Assembly (NCBI GenBank): GCA_035493675.1
Contig: DATJIA010000084.1
Span: 1-48,248 of the forward strand
Source of the DNA: JAIOQA01 sp035493675
GTDB taxonomy: Bacteria > Myxococcota_A > Polyangia > Haliangiales > Haliangiaceae
DNA length: 48,248 nt
Direction: 5' to 3'
Shown: positions 8,806 through 21,677 of the stretch, in pieces
Layout: every line of letters begins with the position of its first letter
Numbering within the stretch: position 1 is the first letter of the stretch
Made by a program: the position numbers and the translations under genes
Notes under the pieces: generated by a model
Told to the model about the DNA's origin: nothing
The model's input: only the letters and a program-made list of their open reading frames with translations
Databases searched by the model: none

Positions 8806-10367
8806 GCGGCTTCTTCTTTCCGCCCGATGCGCGCGCCGAACACGGTCCACAGGAGCAAGACGAGGAAGATGATCGTGCCGTACGCCGCGGCCATGCCGTA
8901 GCGCTCGCCGCGCTCGAACGCCCAGCGGTAGGCGTCGGTGACGAGGATGTCGGTCGATCCGCCCGGCTTGCCGCCCGAGACCAGGAAGATCACGTTGAAC
9001 ATGTTGAAGGTCCAGATCGACCCGAGCACGACCGCGGGCGCGAGGGCGGGGCGCAGGTGCGGCAGCGTGATGTGCCAGAAGCGCTGCCAACCGGTGGCGC
9101 CGTCGACCTCGGCCGCTTCGTAGAAGTCGCGCGGGATCGACTCGAGCGCGCCGAGCGCGACCACCATCATGAACGGGAAGCCGAGCCACGTGTTGGTCAC
9201 GACGTTCGCGGTGAACGCCGTCGACCACGACGAGAACCACGACACGCCGTCGAGCCCCGCGCTGTGCAGGAGCGCGTTGATCGCGCCGTACTCGCCCTGG
9301 AACATGCCCTTCCAGATCAGCGCGGTGATGTAGTTCGGGATCGCCCACGGCAGGATCAGCAACATCCGGTAGACGCCCTTGCCGCGCAGCCACGACTGCT
9401 TGAGCACGAGCGCGAGCGCGACGCCGAGCGTGACGTGGAGGATCACGTTGGCCGCGGTCCACAGGACCGTGACGCCGAGGATGAACCAGAAGTTGAGCGG
9501 ATCGTCGAAAGCGCGGCCGCCGCCCGAGAGGATCTCGCCGAAGTTGTGCAGGCCGACGAAGGTCCATTGGCCCTGGTGGTGATCGAAGAAGCCGAGCACG
9601 AGGCCGACGCAGAACGGCGTCGCGACCAGGACCAGCATCGCGATCGTCGCGGGCGCGAGGAACGCGAGCGCGGTCTTGTGGCGGCGCAGGCCCGCGGCGC
9701 AGCGATCGATCGTGCCGCGCATCTGCGCGAACGTGATCGCGAGCGCGCCGGCGACGATCGAGATCGTCGCGCCGGCGCCGCCCCAGCCGTACGCGGGGAT
9801 CGCGAGCAGCGCGCCGCCGAGCGCGAGCCCGAGCGGACGCGCGGCGCCGCCGACCAGCGCGCCGGCCGCGGCGATCACCGCGCCGAGCCCGAGCGCGCCG
9901 AGGAGGATCAGCCAGGGCATGCCCGCGGGGTTCGACGGCGCGACGACGCTGACGGCGATGCCGTTCTTCGCGGCGCGTGCGGCGACCGCGCGGCCGGAGT
10001 TGTCGCCGAGCAACTCGACGAACGCGCCGTTCCGATCGAAGCGCTGCGCGGCGTCGTAGAGGAGCTTGTCGGTGGCGGGCGCGTGCGCGCCGCCGAGCTC
10101 GCGCACCTTGCCCTCGGTGATCACGGTCCGCTTGCGCAGGAACGCGTAGTGCGGGCTCGGGCGCGCGGCGCCGACGAGGCCCGCGGCCTCGACGCCGGTC
10201 GGCGGCTCGCGACCTTCCGCGATCGCCTCGGCGCCCGCCGAGGCGAGCTCGAGCTGGCGCGCGCGCAGCTCGTGGTTGCGATGGCCGACGAACACGGCGA
10301 TCGCGACGATGCTCGCGAACAGCGCGGCGAGGCCCCAGTCGCGCATCTGGTTCGAGGCGGTGCTCAC
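8802..10367 (-). CDS. Sugar ABC transporter permease, MalF-like, with a large extra N-terminal module
   Basis: This 521-aa protein carries a canonical permease from about residue 225 onward, with the EAA loop FYEAAEVDGATGWQRFWHITLPHLRP. The first 220 or so residues are unusual. They comprise one membrane helix, a periplasmic domain of about 120 residues (residues 30-145, ending near the IAVSVVAPSNP stretch), then further hydrophobic helices before the permease core. E. coli MalF also has extra N-terminal helices and a periplasmic P2 loop, but P2 lies between helices 3 and 4, so this module is arranged differently. It may gate or contact the binding lipoprotein. GTG at 10367 overlaps the preceding stop by 4 bp. 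Confidence 0.93.
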   Translation of the reverse strand: MSTASNQMRDWGLAALFASIVAIAVFVGHRNHELRARQLELASAGAEAIAEGREPPTGVEAAGLVGAARPSPHYAFLRKRTVITEGKVRELGGAHAPATDKLLYDAAQRFDRNGAFVELLGDNSGRAVAARAAKNGIAVSVVAPSNPAGMPWLILLGALGLGAVIAAAGALVGGAARPLGLALGGALLAIPAYGWGGAGATISIVAGALAITFAQMRGTIDRCAAGLRRHKTALAFLAPATIAMLVLVATPFCVGLVLGFFDHHQGQWTFVGLHNFGEILSGGGRAFDDPLNFWFILGVTVLWTAANVILHVTLGVALALVLKQSWLRGKGVYRMLLILPWAIPNYITALIWKGMFQGEYGAINALLHSAGLDGVSWFSSWSTAFTANVVTNTWLGFPFMMVVALGALESIPRDFYEAAEVDGATGWQRFWHITLPHLRPALAPAVVLGSIWTFNMFNVIFLVSGGKPGGSTDILVTDAYRWAFERGERYGMAAAYGTIIFLVLLLWTVFGARIGRKEEAA

Positions 10368-11509
10368 CGCGGCGGCTCCGAATAGCGGCGCACCTCGCGC
10401 TCGACCTCGAGCAGCGCGTCCGACGGCGACTCGCCGCCCGACTGCACCTTCGCGAGCGCGGTCATGTACGGCGTCCACACCATGCGCATCGCCGGCGCCG
10501 CCGGGATGAGCACCGTGTGCTCGAGCTGCTTGCGGAAGACGGCTTGGGTCGCGTCGTCGTGCACGCCCGCGTTCGGCACGATCTGCCCGGCGTCGCGCGC
10601 GCGCTCGTTCGCCGAGCGATCGCCCGCGATGAAGAGCATGACCGCGAACGCGGCGTCCTTGTCGCGCGCGCGCGCCGACATCAAGACGCCCTCGGCCGAG
10701 AAGAACGGCGCCGCGGGGCGACCGGTCTCGCTGACGATCGGCAGCGTGCTGACCGCCCACGGCACGCCCTTCGCGATGTCGCCGACGAACCACGGCCCTT
10801 CGAGCGCCATGTCGGCCTTGCCCTCGTTGAAGAGGGTCTCGACCAAGGGCCCGGTCGTCTCCGCCGGCACGACGCCGCGATCGATCAGCCGCTTCGAGAA
10901 CGCCATCGCGTCGGCGGCCTCCGCGCTCGCGATCCGCAGCTCGCCGTGCTCGTCGAGCACGACGCCGCCGAAGCCGTGCAGCCACGGCGCGTGGTCGTAG
11001 AGATCGCTGTTCGCGTACGCGAGCGGATAGCTGCCGCGCGCGCGCGCGGCCATCGCGAACAGCTCGTCGGTCGTCTTCGGCGGCGCGGAGATCCGATCGG
11101 TTCGATAGAAGAGCGCGAGGCACTTGAGCGCCATCGGCAGGCCCCACAGATCGTCGCGGTACGCCATCGCGGCGAGCGCGTCCTTCTGATAGCGGCCCGC
11201 GATCGAGTCGTCGACCCAGAATTCGATCGGCTCGATCACGCCGGCCGCCGCCCAGTCGCCGATGCGATCGTGCGAGTAGACGAACAGGTCGGGCCCGTTC
11301 CCGTTCGGGACCGCCGACGTGATCTTGTCGGCGAACGCGTCGTACGGGACCTGCACGAGCGTGAGCGGCGTCTCGGGGTGCAGGTCGTTCCACTCGGCGG
11401 CGACGTGCTCGAGGGCGGCGCGCTCGGGGCCGTTGTACGCGTGCCAGAGCACGACGCCTTCACGCGACGAGCCGCACGCGATCAAGCACAACGCGAGCAG
11501 CCACTTCAC
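10364..11509 (-). CDS. Extracellular solute-binding lipoprotein of a sugar ABC transporter
   Basis: This 381-aa protein is a family 1 (MalE-like) binding protein. Its GTG start gives MKWLLALCLIACGSS, a lipoprotein signal with the lipid-modified cysteine at residue 12, so it is tethered rather than free. The pattern VVLWHAYNGPERAALEHVAAEWN and PNGNGPDLFVYSHDRIGDWAAAGVI is typical for the N-terminal lobe, and WGLPMALKCLALFYRTD for the hinge-proximal ligand site. It captures the sugar and delivers it to the two permeases encoded just downstream. Its start overlaps the ATPase gene's stop by 4 bp (GTGA). The ligand is not determined. Confidence 0.95.
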   Translation of the reverse strand: MKWLLALCLIACGSSREGVVLWHAYNGPERAALEHVAAEWNDLHPETPLTLVQVPYDAFADKITSAVPNGNGPDLFVYSHDRIGDWAAAGVIEPIEFWVDDSIAGRYQKDALAAMAYRDDLWGLPMALKCLALFYRTDRISAPPKTTDELFAMAARARGSYPLAYANSDLYDHAPWLHGFGGVVLDEHGELRIASAEAADAMAFSKRLIDRGVVPAETTGPLVETLFNEGKADMALEGPWFVGDIAKGVPWAVSTLPIVSETGRPAAPFFSAEGVLMSARARDKDAAFAVMLFIAGDRSANERARDAGQIVPNAGVHDDATQAVFRKQLEHTVLIPAAPAMRMVWTPYMTALAKVQSGGESPSDALLEVEREVRRYSEPPR

Positions 11510-12591
11510 AGCCGCTGCTCCGACCTCGCGTCGAACAGGTGCAGCGCACCCGGATCGAGATAGACCGTCACGCGATCGCCGGGCCGCGCGGCCTGCTTCG
11601 CGTCCGCGCGCACGGTGAGCTCGCCCGCCGCCGACGCGACGTGCAAGACGACCTCGGCGCCGAGCACCTCGCGCAGGTTCACCTCCGCGGCCACCGCGAT
11701 GCCGCCGCGCGAGTCGAGCGCGACCGCCTCGGGGCGAATGCCGACGATCACGTCCTTGCCGATCGTCGTGTCGGCGTCGCGATACGGCGCGCCGGTCACC
11801 GGCAGCTCGAAGCCGGTGCCGCGCAGAAGCCTTCCGTCGTTGGCGACTTCCGCCTTCAAGAAGTTCATCGCCGGCGTGCCGAAGAAGCCGGCGACGAACC
11901 GGTTCGCGGGCGCGTCGTAGATCTCGAGCGGCGTGCCGACCTGCTGCAGCGTGCCGTTGTTCAAGACGACGATGCGATCGGCGAGCGTCATCGCCTCGAC
12001 CTGATCGTGCGTGACGTACAGGCTGGTCGTCTTCGACTCGCGGTGGATGCGCGCGATCTCGCGCCGCATGTCGCCGCGCAGCTTGGCGTCGAGGTTCGAC
12101 AGCGGCTCGTCGAACAGGAAGACCTTGGGCTCGCGCACGACGGCGCGCCCGATCGCGACGCGCTGCTTCTGGCCGCCCGACAAGGCCTTCGGGCGCCGAT
12201 CGAGGTACTCGTGGATGTCGAGCGAGCGCGCGACCTCTTCGACGCGCGTGCGGATCTCGGCTTCGCCGAGCTTGCGGATGCGCAGCGCGAACGCGAGGTT
12301 CTCGAACACGGTCATGTGCGGGTAGAGCGCGTAGCTCTGGAACACCATCGCGATGTCGCGCTGCGCCGGCGGCACGTGGGTGACGTCGCGCCCGTCGACG
12401 AAGACCTGACCGGTCGTCGCGTCCTCGAGACCGGCGACGATGCGCAAGGTCGTCGACTTGCCGCAGCCCGACGGGCCGACCAGGACGACCAGCTCGCCCG
12501 ACGGGATCGTCAGGTCGAGGGCGGCGAGCGCGGCGCGGCTCGCGTTCCCCTCGTAGCGCTTGCTGATGCCGACCAGACGGACCTCGGACAT
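11506..12591 (-). CDS. Sugar ABC transporter ATP-binding protein, MalK/UgpC-like
   Basis: This 361-aa ATPase has the Walker A motif GPSGCGKST at 39-47, the signature LSGGQ at 137-141, Walker B VFLFDEP at 157-163, and the switch histidine in YVTHDQVEA. After residue 240 comes the regulatory OB-fold domain typical of MalK/UgpC proteins (GIRPEAVALD, LREVLGAEVVLHV). AGGAGG lies 5 nt before the ATG, one of the few strong Shine-Dalgarno sequences in the window. The gene is first in a four-gene operon (ATPase, binding protein, MalF-like, MalG-like), an order different from E. coli. GCAACG repeats in the upstream gap may bind a LacI-type regulator. Confidence 0.96.
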   Translation of the reverse strand: MSEVRLVGISKRYEGNASRAALAALDLTIPSGELVVLVGPSGCGKSTTLRIVAGLEDATTGQVFVDGRDVTHVPPAQRDIAMVFQSYALYPHMTVFENLAFALRIRKLGEAEIRTRVEEVARSLDIHEYLDRRPKALSGGQKQRVAIGRAVVREPKVFLFDEPLSNLDAKLRGDMRREIARIHRESKTTSLYVTHDQVEAMTLADRIVVLNNGTLQQVGTPLEIYDAPANRFVAGFFGTPAMNFLKAEVANDGRLLRGTGFELPVTGAPYRDADTTIGKDVIVGIRPEAVALDSRGGIAVAAEVNLREVLGAEVVLHVASAAGELTVRADAKQAARPGDRVTVYLDPGALHLFDARSEQRL

Positions 12592-12605
12592 GCGGGCCTC
12601 CTAGA

Positions 12606-12698
12606 GCAACGGCGGTGCCGATCGTAACCCCGCGGATCCTCGAACGCGCTTCGCGCCGATCTCGTCGGCGCCCGCAACGCCCGTTGCCAACCGCAACG
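12606..12698. promoter_or_regulatory. Cluster of GCAACG half-sites in the divergent gap before the sugar importer operon
   Basis: GCAACG occurs at 12606, 12674 and 12693. At 12674-12687 it forms an inverted pair, GCAACG-CC-CGTTGC. Such CG-centred inverted repeats resemble LacI-family operators, which commonly control sugar importers. A TTACGAT stretch on the minus strand near 12620 could be the -10 of the ATPase gene. No LacI gene is in the window, so this is tentative. Confidence 0.35.
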
Positions 12699-12729
12699 CC
12701 GGGCCCGCGCCTTGCTCATCCCCCTCCCG

Positions 12730-13449
12730 ATGCGCGCCGCCGTCGTCGCCGTGTTCACGCTCTTCGGTCCGTCGCTCGCCTTTGCCGGGGGAAACCAGGA
12801 CACCGCTGTCACGCAGCTCGAGTACGGGCGTGAACACGACGCGGCGTCCGATCGCGCCTACCTGTCGCCGACCGCGATCACGCCGCGCGAAGGGACGTGG
12901 ACGCTCTCGCTCCGGCAGCCGACCTTGCCGCTGTCGTATCTCACCGCCGGCTACGCGGTGAGCGATCGCGTGATGATCACGGCCGGGCTCGCGGTGCCGC
13001 TCGGCGAGAACGCGACGACGCTCGGCTCCGCGAGCGTCGAGATCCAGCTCGCGTCGAGCGACGACGCGGCGCTCGCGCTGCAGACCGGCGTGTACGGCAC
13101 GCGCGACGGGACGATGACGTACGCGACGCTGGTCGGCACCGCGTGCTGGAGCGAGCGCGAGTGCGCGGCGACCGCGACCGCGTACGTCACCGCGTCGCTC
13201 GCGCCCGGCGCCGATCGCGTCGCGCTGACCGGCGGCGGATCGATCGGGATCGGCGGATCGAGCGTGAGGTTCTTGCTCGAGGCCGACGTCGTCGACGACC
13301 AGGACTACACGCCGGGCTACCTCGGCATGATCGGGCTGCGCTTCCCGGGGGCGCGCTGGACGATCGACGCCGGCGCCGGCGGGCTGGTCTCACCCGAAGC
13401 GGAATTCGCGGCGCCTGCGCTCCTGTTCGACGCGTCCGTGCGCATGTAG
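12730..13449 (+). CDS. Secreted or outer-membrane beta-barrel-like protein of unknown function
   Basis: This 239-aa protein starts with a signal peptide (MRAAVVAVFTLFGPSLAFAGG). The mature region is a series of amphipathic strands (WTLSLRQPTLPLSYLTAGYAVSD, MITAGLAVPLG, VEIQLASSDDAALALQTGVYG) and ends in an aromatic/hydrophobic strand with a final FDASVRM. This is the look of a small outer-membrane beta-barrel, although the last residue is Met and not Phe. A frame extension to a TTG at 12712 exists, but ATG at 12730 fits the signal peptide. Its stop codon lies only 9 bp before the FHA/sigma-54 activator and may also supply that gene's -10 box. Confidence 0.75.
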   Translation: MRAAVVAVFTLFGPSLAFAGGNQDTAVTQLEYGREHDAASDRAYLSPTAITPREGTWTLSLRQPTLPLSYLTAGYAVSDRVMITAGLAVPLGENATTLGSASVEIQLASSDDAALALQTGVYGTRDGTMTYATLVGTACWSERECAATATAYVTASLAPGADRVALTGGGSIGIGGSSVRFLLEADVVDDQDYTPGYLGMIGLRFPGARWTIDAGAGGLVSPEAEFAAPALLFDASVRM

Positions 13450-13452
13450 ATT
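13447..13452 (+). promoter_or_regulatory. Putative -10 hexamer overlapping a stop codon
   Basis: TAGATT includes the TAG stop of the preceding gene and is followed by 6 nt and the GTG at 13459. A leaderless start for the sigma-54 activator is inferred, either as an internal promoter or as coincidence with the stop. Confidence 0.35.
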
Positions 13453-13458
13453 CTCCGC

Positions 13459-17606
<4,148 letters not shown>

Positions 17607-17611
17607 GCCTC

Positions 17612-17617
17612 ATCATA
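17612..17617 (-). promoter_or_regulatory. Putative -10 hexamer TATGAT, 5 nt before the kinase start codon
   Basis: On the minus strand TATGAT-GAGGC-GTG is seen. The second kinase gene (start 32195) has exactly the same 14 nt. GAGG could be a short Shine-Dalgarno, or the RNA could be nearly leaderless. Confidence 0.4.
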
Positions 17618-17642
17618 CGTGCGCCGCGCGCGCGATCACCCG

Positions 17643-19586
17643 CTAGTGCGCGTACATCTGATAGAGCTGTTGGATCTCCGAATCGGTCTGGCCCTGCCAG
17701 ATGTAGCGCCAGCCGAGGTTCAGCGCGTGCTCGTCGCCGCGATGCCGGCGCGCGTACGAGTGCCACATGATCGCCTGCGCGAGGCGATGGAAGCGCGGGT
17801 GGATCAAGTTGCGGAGAGCGGCGGCGCGCTCGGTCGCGAGCTCGGTGACCGCGCCGCTGAAGTCGGCCGCGGTGGTGCCCGGGTTGCGGCGGATCGAGTC
17901 GTTGATGATCGAGTTGCGCTCGATCTGACCGCGCTCCCAGCCGAGCGCCATCGCGCGGTTGTCCGGACGTTCGGCGCCCTGCATGCCGAGCAGGAAGCCG
18001 TTGGTCAGCTCGTTCTGCACGGTCGGGATGTGGCGGGTCGCGCCGTCGGCGTCGTCGATCTCCATGAAGCTCGCGATCGTCGCCGCGACGGTGATCACCG
18101 CGCCCGCGATGAAGCCCGCGCTGATCGCGAGATCGATCGCCGCCTCCGCGCCGCCCGCGCCCGCGATGCCTTCGCCCGCGCCGGCCTCGCCCGCGCCCGC
18201 GCCGCCCGCGCCCGCGCCACCGCCACCGCCGCCCGCGCCCGCGCCGGCACCGCCGCCCTCGAGCGTCGCGCCGCCCGCGCCGACGCCGCCCGCGCCGGCC
18301 TCCGCCGCGACCGCCGCGTCTTCGGCGACGAGGCGCGCGTACCAGCGCGCCATCGCGTTGCGGATGTTGGTCCAGTTGGGCGCGATCCGGCACTCGAGGC
18401 CGATCTGATACGTGCCTTGCAAGAACCAGCCGGACGGCGACGTGTAGCGGAGCTGTAGCGGATTCGTCATCAGCGCGGCGCGCAGGTTCATGAAGCGAAG
18501 GTGCGCCTCGCCGGGCGCCTGCTCGATCGCGCGGAACTGGAGATCGAGGCTCATCAGGCTGCCCATCTCGGCGACGCCGCCGAAGAACAAGTAGCCGCTC
18601 GCGTTGCCGCCCTGTTGTCCGACCGAGCCGCCGCCGGTGGCGCGGAACCGGAGCAGATCGTGGAACGCGTGCCCGACCTCTTGTTGCCGCTGGTACGAGA
18701 GCGTGTCCTCGCGCTGTCCGTTGCGGAACGTGTGCTGGAGGGTGCCGCGATCCTGTCCGTGCGCGCTGCCGCTCGACTGCGGACCGTCGGTGGCGCCCAT
18801 CGACGACATGCTGACGCCCGGCGCGACGTGCTGCGCGTGCGGGTCTCCGTACTCGGCGTTGATCTGGAAGCGGAACCGCACGTGCTCGAGCGTGAAGTAC
18901 TGGGTGAGGGGCATCCTGATCTGCGGGACGTCCATCTCGTAGCGGCCCTGCCAGCGGCCGCTGTGACCGGACTCCGTGATCGCGCGCGGCAGCTCGATCA
19001 AGCGCGCCGCGCGCGCGAAGCCGCTCGACGGCGCGACGCGCGCCGGCAGGCCCGACATCATCGCGACCGCGGCGCCGTCCGCCTCGAGCTCGCTCGCGTC
19101 GCCGGGCTCGCTGACCTCGAGCTTGCACTGCGGCGCGGCCGTCGCGCCGCGCTGTTGCACGGTATGCGCGACCTCGTGCGCGAGGAGGAACGCGCCGTCG
19201 GGCGTCTCGGGCGCGTACTGCCCGGCGCCCATGTAGACGTCTTGCCCGGTCGCGAACGCGCGCGCGCCGAGCGACGACGCCGCCTCCGCCGACGACGCGT
19301 CGGTGTGCACGCGCACGCCCGAGAGATCGGTGCCGAGCGACGACTCGAAGCGATCGCGCAACGAGCTCGGCAGGCCGTGGCCCGATCCCTCCGCCGCGCG
19401 CGCGACGTGCTCGGTCGCATCGGCGCGCACGCCGCTCATCTGCGCGACCACCGCGCGCGCGATCGCGTGCGACGACGCCGGCATCCGCGCGGTCACCGTC
19501 GCGCGGCCGGGCGTGCCCATCCCCTCGGGGAGCTTCTCGTGGATCGAACCCGTGCTCGCGTTGCTCAGATCGTCGTATCGGCTCAT
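17643..19586 (-). CDS. DUF4157 (eCIS core) domain protein with a Gly/Ala-rich middle and hydrophobic segment
   Basis: This 647-aa protein has a DUF4157 domain at about residues 72-175 with the metallopeptidase-like motif HEVAH at 137-141 and the downstream ELEAD (E168) typical of the family. A long Gly/Ala-rich stretch covers about 430-480, followed by a hydrophobic segment (about 485-512) and a helical C-terminus ending QLYQMYAH. DUF4157 proteins are often cargo or processing proteins of extracellular contractile injection systems, but no sheath, tube or baseplate gene is in this window. ATG at 19586 gives MSRYDDLSNAS; the longer frame upstream is a shadow. The middle part (residues 180-420) is not recognisable. 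A secreted or injected effector is a fair guess, not proven. Confidence 0.85.
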   Translation of the reverse strand: MSRYDDLSNASTGSIHEKLPEGMGTPGRATVTARMPASSHAIARAVVAQMSGVRADATEHVARAAEGSGHGLPSSLRDRFESSLGTDLSGVRVHTDASSAEAASSLGARAFATGQDVYMGAGQYAPETPDGAFLLAHEVAHTVQQRGATAAPQCKLEVSEPGDASELEADGAAVAMMSGLPARVAPSSGFARAARLIELPRAITESGHSGRWQGRYEMDVPQIRMPLTQYFTLEHVRFRFQINAEYGDPHAQHVAPGVSMSSMGATDGPQSSGSAHGQDRGTLQHTFRNGQREDTLSYQRQQEVGHAFHDLLRFRATGGGSVGQQGGNASGYLFFGGVAEMGSLMSLDLQFRAIEQAPGEAHLRFMNLRAALMTNPLQLRYTSPSGWFLQGTYQIGLECRIAPNWTNIRNAMARWYARLVAEDAAVAAEAGAGGVGAGGATLEGGGAGAGAGGGGGGAGAGGAGAGEAGAGEGIAGAGGAEAAIDLAISAGFIAGAVITVAATIASFMEIDDADGATRHIPTVQNELTNGFLLGMQGAERPDNRAMALGWERGQIERNSIINDSIRRNPGTTAADFSGAVTELATERAAALRNLIHPRFHRLAQAIMWHSYARRHRGDEHALNLGWRYIWQGQTDSEIQQLYQMYAH

Positions 19587-19713
19587 CGGCGCTCGGAGAG
19601 AGCACCCCGCGTGCCGGCGCCAAGCCCGCGAAACCCGGCGCCGCCGCGTGCGCGACACGCGCCAGCGTGCGCGACTTGCGCACGGCACCCGGGTTACGCT
19701 AGCTAGTCCCACC

Positions 19714-20952
19714 GTGCCCCGCCGTCGTTTCCGTCCATGGCCGCGTACGCTTCGCGGCTTGGTCGCGCAGGGCGGCACGCCCGGATGGTTCACCGGCGCC
19801 GGCGGGCTCGCGCGCATCTCGACGCCGGCGCGCGCGCCGCTGCGCGTGCTCGGCACCGGCGATCGCGCGTTCCCCGCGATCATCGAGCGCATCGCGACCG
19901 CCGAGAGGTCGATCGAGATCCGCGCCTTCCTCTGGCGCGACGACGACACCGGCAATCGCCTCGGCCAGGCCGTCCTCGACGCCGCCGATCGCGGCGTGAA
20001 GGTCACGATCCACAAGGATCGGATCGCCGCCGTCTACGAGTACACCGGCGGCAACAAGCAGAGCTTCTTCCACAAGCGCGTCGATCCGGTGCGCGGGTTC
20101 CAGGCGTGGTTCCTGGGCGCGGTCTATCGCGCGCCCGGATCGTTCCGCCAGAAGCCGAACCTGCTCGCCGAGCGCATCGTCGCCCACCCGAACATCAACG
20201 CGCTCCACGAGCGCAAGCGCTTCGATCACTCGAAGCTGTTCATCGTCGACGATCGCGTGCTCGTGCTCGGCTCGATGGGCATCGGCGACAACCATCACCT
20301 CGACTGGGTCGACACGATGGTCGAGGTCGAGGGCGAGGAGCACGTCAAGCGCTTGAACGAGCGCATGGTGGGCCTCGACGAGTTCGATCCGTCGCGCGGC
20401 ATCGACTTCCTCGTGCACAGCCGCGAGATCCACCGCCCGAAGAGCTGCCCGATGGCGACCCATCGGCTCGCGCTGCTCGACGCCGCCGAGCAGTCGATCA
20501 CCGTCGAGATGGCGTACATGGGCGACAGCCGCTACACCGCGGCGCTCGCGCGCGCGGTCCGCCGCGGCGTCGAGGTCACGCTGGTCACCGCCGCGCACGC
20601 CGACGTCCTCGGCCACACCAACCGCGCGACCTGCGACGCGCTGATGCGCCTGACCGGCGCCGCGCAGAACCTGACGATCGTGCTCCTGCCCCGCATGGTG
20701 CACTCGAAGGTCGTCGTGATCGATCACCGCTTCTCCGACGTCGGCAGCGCGAACTTCACGCGCCTCTCGCACGGCGTCTACGACGAGATCAACCTGTACG
20801 CCGACAACGCGGGCTTCGCCGATGCGCTCGAGGACGAGATCGCGCGCCACTGCGTCGACGGCCACATGGTCACGCACCGGGTCGGCTATCGCCGCGCGTT
20901 CAACGCGGTCGAGCGCGCGATCGTCGCGTACCAGTCGCGGAGGGGCGGCTAG
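19714..20952 (+). CDS. Phospholipase D / cardiolipin synthase-like protein
   Basis: This 412-aa protein has two HxKxxxxD motifs: H172-K174-D179 in DHSKLFIVDD and H330-K332-D337 in VHSKVVVIDH, each followed by the usual GS/N pattern (GSMGIGDN, GSANFT). The two half-sites form one active centre that transfers phosphatidyl groups or hydrolyses phosphodiesters. GTG at 19714 starts it; longer upstream frames overlap the divergent DUF4157 gene. The N-terminus has an aromatic, basic stretch but no clear membrane helices, unlike E. coli ClsA. TTACGCT lies 13-18 nt before the start. The TetR gene follows after 5 nt, so they are co-transcribed. Confidence 0.9.
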   Translation: MPRRRFRPWPRTLRGLVAQGGTPGWFTGAGGLARISTPARAPLRVLGTGDRAFPAIIERIATAERSIEIRAFLWRDDDTGNRLGQAVLDAADRGVKVTIHKDRIAAVYEYTGGNKQSFFHKRVDPVRGFQAWFLGAVYRAPGSFRQKPNLLAERIVAHPNINALHERKRFDHSKLFIVDDRVLVLGSMGIGDNHHLDWVDTMVEVEGEEHVKRLNERMVGLDEFDPSRGIDFLVHSREIHRPKSCPMATHRLALLDAAEQSITVEMAYMGDSRYTAALARAVRRGVEVTLVTAAHADVLGHTNRATCDALMRLTGAAQNLTIVLLPRMVHSKVVVIDHRFSDVGSANFTRLSHGVYDEINLYADNAGFADALEDEIARHCVDGHMVTHRVGYRRAFNAVERAIVAYQSRRGG

Positions 20953-20957
20953 GGACG

Positions 20958-21587
20958 ATGGCGGGCACGCACGCACGAGACGACGACGACCGCGCCGCGC
21001 AAGCGCGCGCCGAGCGCCGCCGCCAGATCCTCGACGCGGCGACCGAGGTCTTCGCCGAGGTCGGCTATCACGAGGCGTCGATCAACGCGATCATCGAGCG
21101 CGCCGAGATCGCGCGCGGCACCTTCTACCTGTACTTCGAGTCGAAGGCGGCGGTCTTCGACTCGATCCTCGAGGGCGCGATGCGCGAGCTGCGCGCGCGC
21201 ATCTCTCGCATCGACGTCGAGGATCCGAGCGCGCCGCCGCCGCAGGTGCAGCTCCGCGAGGTCCTCGTGCGCGTGCTCGAGTACGTCGTCGGCGATCGCA
21301 CGCTCACGCGGATCCTGCTCGCCGGCGGACGCACGCAGGAGACCGAAGCGGCGCAGCGCCTCGACGCGTTCTTCGCCGAGATCCGCGGCATCATCGAGCT
21401 CGGCCTCCATCACGGCATGGCGATGAAGCTCGTCCGCCCGTGCAACAAGGAGATCGTCGCGAACGCGCTGCTCGGCACCGCGCGCGGCGTGATCGAGGGC
21501 CTCGTGCTCCACGGCTTGTCGGCGTCGGTCGACGACGTGGTCAACGAGATGATCGCGCTCTCGCTCCGCGGCGTCCTCGCGGGCTGA
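20958..21587 (+). CDS. TetR-family transcriptional regulator
   Basis: This 209-aa protein has the TetR N-terminal helix-turn-helix at about 20-65 (RRRQILDAATEVFAEVGYHEASINAI, ARGTFYLYFESKAAVF). The C-terminal half is the helical ligand and dimerisation domain, and one Cys at VRPCNKE is seen. It is 5 nt downstream of the phospholipase D gene with AGGGACG as ribosome-binding site. Directly after it lie two perfect 16-18 bp palindromes in front of the activase operon, which are the obvious binding sites. TetR proteins that bind TGAC-N-GTCA-type palindromes often sense acyl-CoA or lipids, which would fit both neighbours; this is inference. Confidence 0.93.
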   Translation: MAGTHARDDDDRAAQARAERRRQILDAATEVFAEVGYHEASINAIIERAEIARGTFYLYFESKAAVFDSILEGAMRELRARISRIDVEDPSAPPPQVQLREVLVRVLEYVVGDRTLTRILLAGGRTQETEAAQRLDAFFAEIRGIIELGLHHGMAMKLVRPCNKEIVANALLGTARGVIEGLVLHGLSASVDDVVNEMIALSLRGVLAG

Positions 21588-21589
21588 CC

Positions 21590-21604
21590 GACCTCCGAAA
21601 GGTC
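21590..21604 (+). terminator. Possible weak hairpin after the TetR gene
   Basis: GACCT-CCGAA-AGGTC forms a 5-bp stem with a 5-nt loop just after the tetR stop. There is no T-tract, so termination would have to be of another kind; low confidence. Confidence 0.25.
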
Positions 21605-21643
21605 CGACCTCTAGGTGACGGATCTCGCTCGCGTTCTCGACTG

Positions 21644-21659
21644 GACTGACATGTCAGTC
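21644..21659. promoter_or_regulatory. Perfect 16-bp palindrome, probable TetR operator 1
   Basis: GACTGACATGTCAGTC is a perfect inverted repeat with a CATG core. It shares GACTGAC...GTCAGTC with the second palindrome; the centres are 35 bp apart. Confidence 0.8.
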
Positions 21660-21677
21660 TGTGGCTAACTGCTCGCT

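Noticed and set aside
17643..19586. A complete extracellular contractile injection system
   Set aside because: Only the DUF4157 protein is present; no sheath, tube, spike, baseplate or ATPase genes lie in the window.
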